Part shown: piece after piece, positions 60,470 to 64,000 of the stretch
How the letters are laid out: every line of letters starts with the position of its first letter
Position numbering within the stretch: the first letter of the stretch is position 1
Assembly: GCA_007922305.1 (NCBI GenBank)
Contig: ML677365.1
Span: forward strand, 14,748,506 to 14,812,505
Origin: Dermatemys mawii
Lineage: Eukaryota > Chordata > Testudines > Dermatemydidae
Direction of reading: 5' to 3'
Length of the DNA: 64,000 bases
Notes under the pieces: model-generated
The model's input: the letters and a program-made list of their open reading frames with translations, nothing else
The model's database searches: none
What the model was told of the DNA's origin: nothing
Translations under genes and position numbers: made by a program

Positions 60470-60573
60470 AGCAGCTTGGGCTGGGGGCTGCTTGTGTTGC
60501 AGCAGCAGGGAGCCACNNNNNNNNNNAGCAGCTTGGGCTGGGGGCTGCTTGTGTTGCAGCAGCAGGGAGCCAC
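60470..60573 (+). repeat. Two identical 47-bp copies flanking a 10-N assembly gap
   Basis: 60470-60516 and 60527-60573 are identical 47-mers starting AGCAGCTTGGGCTGGGGGCT; 60517-60526 is N. This is either a tandem array that was not resolved or two contig ends that overlap but were not merged. Any translation across the gap is meaningless. Confidence 0.95.
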
Positions 60574-60869
60574 GCGGTGTGGGGGTGCTTACTGTGGGAA
60601 AGGAGAGCATTGTTGTAAAGAATGTGGATCAAACCGAAAGAATGGCTTACCTGCATGGTGGTTTCTGTTGCCTGGCCCTGGGAGAGTGTGCCTGATGTGA
60701 TGTCTGTACAGGAAAGCTACAGGCACTCAATTTAAGGTGCAAAATGCAACCTTGTACAGAAAGCATATGCAGTCTGTGAATACTTTGTTTCAACGTGAAA
60801 GACTGTTCCCATTGTTCTGGAGAATGTATTTATCTATCTTATAACCTTTTTCCTTCTTTCCTCCTACAG

Positions 60870-61369
60870 CCAGCGCGATCCCTCCCTCCCCCCTGCTAAC
60901 ATCCCCTTCACAGAGGCTAGCGCAGATGAGAAGGAGAAGGAAGTGCACAAGAGAAGATTTGTTTGCCAAGCTCATGAATTTCTCCCGCAGTGAGGCAGCT
61001 CGAAATAAAGCATGGAGAGAAAAAATTTTAGAGTCCCAGAGCACATCCAGGGCAGCAGTAGCAGCACGGGAGGAGAGATGGCAGGAGCAGGAGGAGAGAT
61101 GGCAGGAGCGGGAAGAAAGGAGGATGGAAGCAATGCTGTGGATAATGGAGGATCAGAGTGACATGCTCCGGTGTCTGGTGGAGCTTCATCAGGACCAAAG
61201 ATTGCCCCTGCAGCCCCTGTGTAACCACCGCCCCTCCTCCCCAAGTTCCATTGCCTCCCCACCCAGACGTGGGGTGAGAACGCGGCGGGGGAGGCTCTGG
61301 GAACCGACCCACTCTACCCCACAATACAACACAAGCAGCATGCGGCTCAGTTTATCAGAAAAGTTTTAA
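60870..61369 (+). pseudogene. Harbinger Myb/SANT-like partner gene, C-terminal part
   Basis: After the acceptor TTTCCTCCTACAG the frame reads PSQRLAQMRRRRKCTRED, then an EERWQEQEERWQEREERR coiled-coil-like stretch, MEDQSDMLRCLVELHQDQ and a basic tail ending RLSLSEKF with a stop at 61369. This is the C-terminal half of the Myb/SANT-type protein that pairs with Harbinger transposase in nuclear import and end binding. The phase does not fit the N-terminal remnant (2 bases left where 1 is needed), in agreement with loss of the middle. Confidence 0.8.
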
Positions 61370-61628
61370 AAATGTGCTGTGTCTTTGTCCCCTCCTTCCC
61401 TCACCCACCACACCGACTGGTTTTCCTCCTTACCCACCCCTTCTGGGCTATCTTGCCAGTCTTCCCCTTTGTTTGTGAAGAATCATTAAAGAATGCATGC
61501 TTTTTAAAAAAGAGACTTTATTTACTCCGCAAATGGGGGGAAGGGAATAAGGATGGCGGGAGGCTTATCGCAGAGCAGAGCAAGGGAGCGGGTTTTCAAC
61601 AGCTCTATAGGGCTGGAGGGTGGGAGGC

Positions 61629-62955
61629 TTATCGCAGAGCAGAGCAAGGGAGCGGGTTTTCAACAGCATTTTGGCCAGTCACAAAACTGCTTTTCAAGGC
61701 TTCTCTGAGGCGCAGCGCTTCCTGGTACGCTCTTGTACTTGCCCTGGTGTCTGGCTGCTCGTAAGTAGCGGACAGGACATTTGCCTCTGCCTCCCACCCC
61801 ACCATAAACGTCTCCCCCTTGCTCTCACAGAGATTGTGGAGCACACAGCAAGCAGCAATAACAATGGGCACATTTCTTTCGCTGAGGTCTGAGTGAGTAA
61901 GTAGGATTCTTCACCTGGCCTTCAGATGGCCAAATGCGCACTCCACAACCATTCTGCACTTGCTCAGCCTATAGTTGAACAGCTCCTGACTCTTGTCCAG
62001 GGATCCTGTGTATGGCTTCATAAGCCAGGGCATTAAGGGGTAGGCTGGGTCCCCAAGGATAACGATCGGCATTTCAACACCCCCCACAGTAATTTTCTGG
62101 TCTGGGAAGAAAGTCCCTTGCGTCAGCTGTCTATACAGCTTAGAGTTCCTGAACACACGAGCGTCATGAACCTTTCCCGGCCATCCCACGCACATGTCGG
62201 TGAAACGTCCCTTGTGGTCAACCAGTGCTTGCCATGACCATTGAACAATACCCCTTGCGGTTTCTGTACTCTGCGCCCTCGTTGTCTGGTGCCAAGATAG
62301 GGATATGAGTGCCATCTATAGCCCCCCCACAGTTAGGGAATCCCAGCGTGGCAAAGCCATCTACTATAGCCTGCATGTTTCCCAGACACACAACCCTGGA
62401 TAGCAGCAGATCAATGATTGCCCTGGATACTTGCATCACAGCAGCCCCCACTGTAGATTTACCCACTCCAAATTGATTCGCGACTGACTGGTAGCTGTCT
62501 GGCATTGCAAGCTTCCAGAGAGCTATCGCCACTCGCTTCTGAACTGTGAGGGCTGCTCTCATTTTGGTATTCTCACGCTGGAGGGCAGGGGAAAGCAAGT
62601 CACAAAGTTCCATGAACGTGCCCTTTCTCATGCGAAAGTTTCTGAGCCACTGCGAGTCATCCCAGACCCGCAGCACTATGCGATCCCACCAGTCAGTGCT
62701 TGTTTCCCTGGCCCAGATTCGGCGTTCCGGAGCATAAGCCTGCCCCATTGCCACCAAAATTGCCAGGTTGTCGGGCCCCTTACTGTCAAAAGAGTCAGTG
62801 TCCATGTCCATGTCCTCATCACTGTCTTCACTCTCCGGATAGCGCAGTCGTCTCCTGATCGCATTCTTGTGCATACGATACAGCATAAAGTCCACAACAA
62901 TGTGCGAGGTATTCACAATGGCCATTACTGCAGCGGTTACCTGAGCAGGCTCCAT
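61629..62955 (-). pseudogene. Harbinger transposase (HARBI1-like), one frameshift and one stop
   Basis: Start ATG at 62955. The first frame (to about 62232) has an acidic N-terminus (SEDSDEDMDMDTDSFDS), WDDSQWLRNFRMRKGTFMEL, a helix-turn-helix-like QSVANQFGVGKSTVG and GGAIDGTHIPI with the first catalytic Asp. One extra base near 62232 shifts the frame. The next frame gives VDHKGRFTDMCVGWPGKVHD, GDPAYPLMPWLMKPY (second Asp) and CRMVVECAFGHLKAR (Glu). A TGA in place of the usual Trp codon (61909-61911) follows; the same frame then continues LSERNVPIVIAACCVLHNLC to 61629. DDE residues are all retained. About 440 residues, normal for the family. Confidence 0.9.
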
Positions 62956-63689
62956 GCTCGCACTGCTATGGCATCAGCTCAGGCAGCAAAAGTGCACGAA
63001 ATGACTGTTTGCAGTTGCTTTCACAGCGGGAAGGGCACTGTGGGGTGGGTGGGTCTGGGAACGGAGAAAGCTCAAAATGGCGTCTGCTGGGACTCTGGGA
63101 ACTGTGGGATAGCTACCCACAGTGCAACACTCGAAATGGTGCCTGCTGGGACTCCGGGAACTGTGGGATAGGTACGCACAGTGCACCACTCGCTATGTCG
63201 ACGCTTCCCACTGTAGTGTGGATGAACAATGCCGGCTTACTGTGTTTAGTGTGGACACACAAAATCGATTTTATACAGTCTGCTTTACAAAATCGACTTT
63301 AACAAAATCGACATAAGTTTGTAGTGTAGACATACCCAAAGAGTAGAAAAGCAACAGTTCCTTATTAAGCTCAATTGTGAATTGGAATAGTGTGCTTAGT
63401 TTTTGGTCTCCATTAACAGAAACATAGAAACTGGAGAGAATTCAGGGAAAGACAGAAAAATGACCAAAGGAATAGGGTGTCTGACTAATGAGGAAAAACA
63501 TACTGTATACTGATTAAAACAAGAAAACAACAGTTTTAACATTTGAAAAGCGACTCACTTGTATGCACAGTATTTTTCCCTAACTTTATTTTAATAAGTA
63601 ACGTACATAAGAAATGTAGCATAGACAGATATATTAGGTTTCAAGATATCATTTATAGGTTATAAACTAAAAGGTCAAACATGAAGTTT

Positions 63690-63950
63690 ATGTGATCTCC
63701 CGAAACTAACTACAGCTCATATGCTTTGGGACTGTCTCAAACTCTAAGCATATTGGGCTGAAGAATGCAAAGGATTTACTTGATTTAGAATTATCTATTC
63801 CTAAACATCTAGATTTATTCATTCTAGGGGGCTTCTTGCTAATGCCTGATCTGTATACATTTAAGGGATGATGAGTGTTCTGGGCAACATTAGCTGCCAA
63901 AAACAATAGTTGTGAAAGACTGAAAATAGGCTATATCCTCAAAACCGAGT
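63690..63950 (+). mobile_element. Possible L1-type LINE fragment (ORF2 C-terminus)
   Basis: Plus-strand translation with stops gives LTTAHMLWDCLKL then AYWAEECKGF, similar in layout to the HMLWxCPKIxxFWxEV motif near the end of L1-type ORF2. Short and decayed, with no defined borders. Confidence 0.35.
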
Positions 63951-64000
63951 CACTGGCAGTGGGAATGAGTGAATTAGATGCACTAGAAAATGCCCCATTT

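Larger units (their letters stand above)
59912..63337. mobile_element. PIF/Harbinger transposon, near full length, 3.4 kb
   Basis: Left end GGCCTGGTCTACACTAC, right end (inverse) GGGTATGTCTACACTAC. The inner subterminal parts are rich in AAATCGACTT and AAATCGATTT motifs on both sides. The left flank is TAA, the right flank AAA, consistent with a decayed 3-bp duplication. It carries the two genes expected of Harbinger: a transposase (minus) and a Myb/SANT-type partner (plus), convergently arranged. Both are damaged. A 10-N gap lies inside. Confidence 0.9.
58608..64000 (-). other. Presumed VPS13B intron upstream of window exon 1
   Basis: No certain VPS13B exon is found upstream of 58607 in the window. 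The interval contains a LINE tail, a palindromic MITE, the Harbinger transposon and an L1-like fragment. 63338-63690 shows nothing recognisable. Confidence 0.6.

Noticed and set aside
60281..60700. Open frames across the run of N at 60517-60526
   Set aside because: They read through an assembly gap and through the duplicated 47-bp unit, so their length is not real.

Overview
This is a stretch of vertebrate nuclear DNA, AT-rich and mostly non-coding. It holds part of one host gene, VPS13B, on the minus strand, plus a dense layer of transposable elements. Abundant CR1 LINEs, Harbinger and hAT MITE families, retained MIR copies and an intact sauropsid-like VPS13B sequence suggest a reptile, most likely a turtle. 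That species guess rests on recalled repeat families, not on a search.

Host gene: fifteen exons of VPS13B (Cohen syndrome protein, a bridge-type lipid transfer protein) run from 58607 down to 3125. All have canonical GT/AG junctions and compatible phases. Together they give 2,892 nt, exactly 964 codons, with no stop. They cover a C-terminal-half portion of the protein including the adaptor-binding (SHR-BD/VAB) region. Seven further exons would be needed on neither side to close the frame here; the gene simply continues beyond both ends of the window. The largest intron (15963-39268, 23.3 kb) and the 48828-58410 intron hold most of the repeats.

Mobile DNA, left to right: CR1 copies at 1580-2755 (minus) and 4195-5152 (plus, antisense to VPS13B); small MITEs and an 186-bp hAT-like element with an 8-bp TSD (13988-14173); a 286-bp Harbinger MITE (17565-17850); decayed non-LTR remnants at 20.4-25.5 kb; then a nested locus at about 26.7-33.4 kb. 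There a plus-strand CR1 is split by a 3.4-kb transposon (26846-30245) that carries one gene of a family I recognise only as an unassigned animal mobile-element protein, and split again by a GC-rich hAT-like element. Two more hAT-like insertions with perfect 8-bp TSDs follow (35001-36271, a composite foldback; 36924-37586).

The right-hand part contains foldback repeats (one split by a MITE at 56734-56857), a second Harbinger MITE (54829-55115), and a near-full-length Harbinger transposon (59912-63337). The latter has a HARBI1-type transposase broken by one frameshift and one stop, a companion Myb/SANT-type gene that has lost its DNA-binding portion, and a 10-N assembly gap flanked by identical 47-bp copies.

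The best candidate for something undescribed is the 26846-30245 element: its ends are fixed by a 5-bp duplication whose removal restores the CR1 reading frame, and a cluster of four TGATGCAAT-type 9-mers lies just upstream of its gene.
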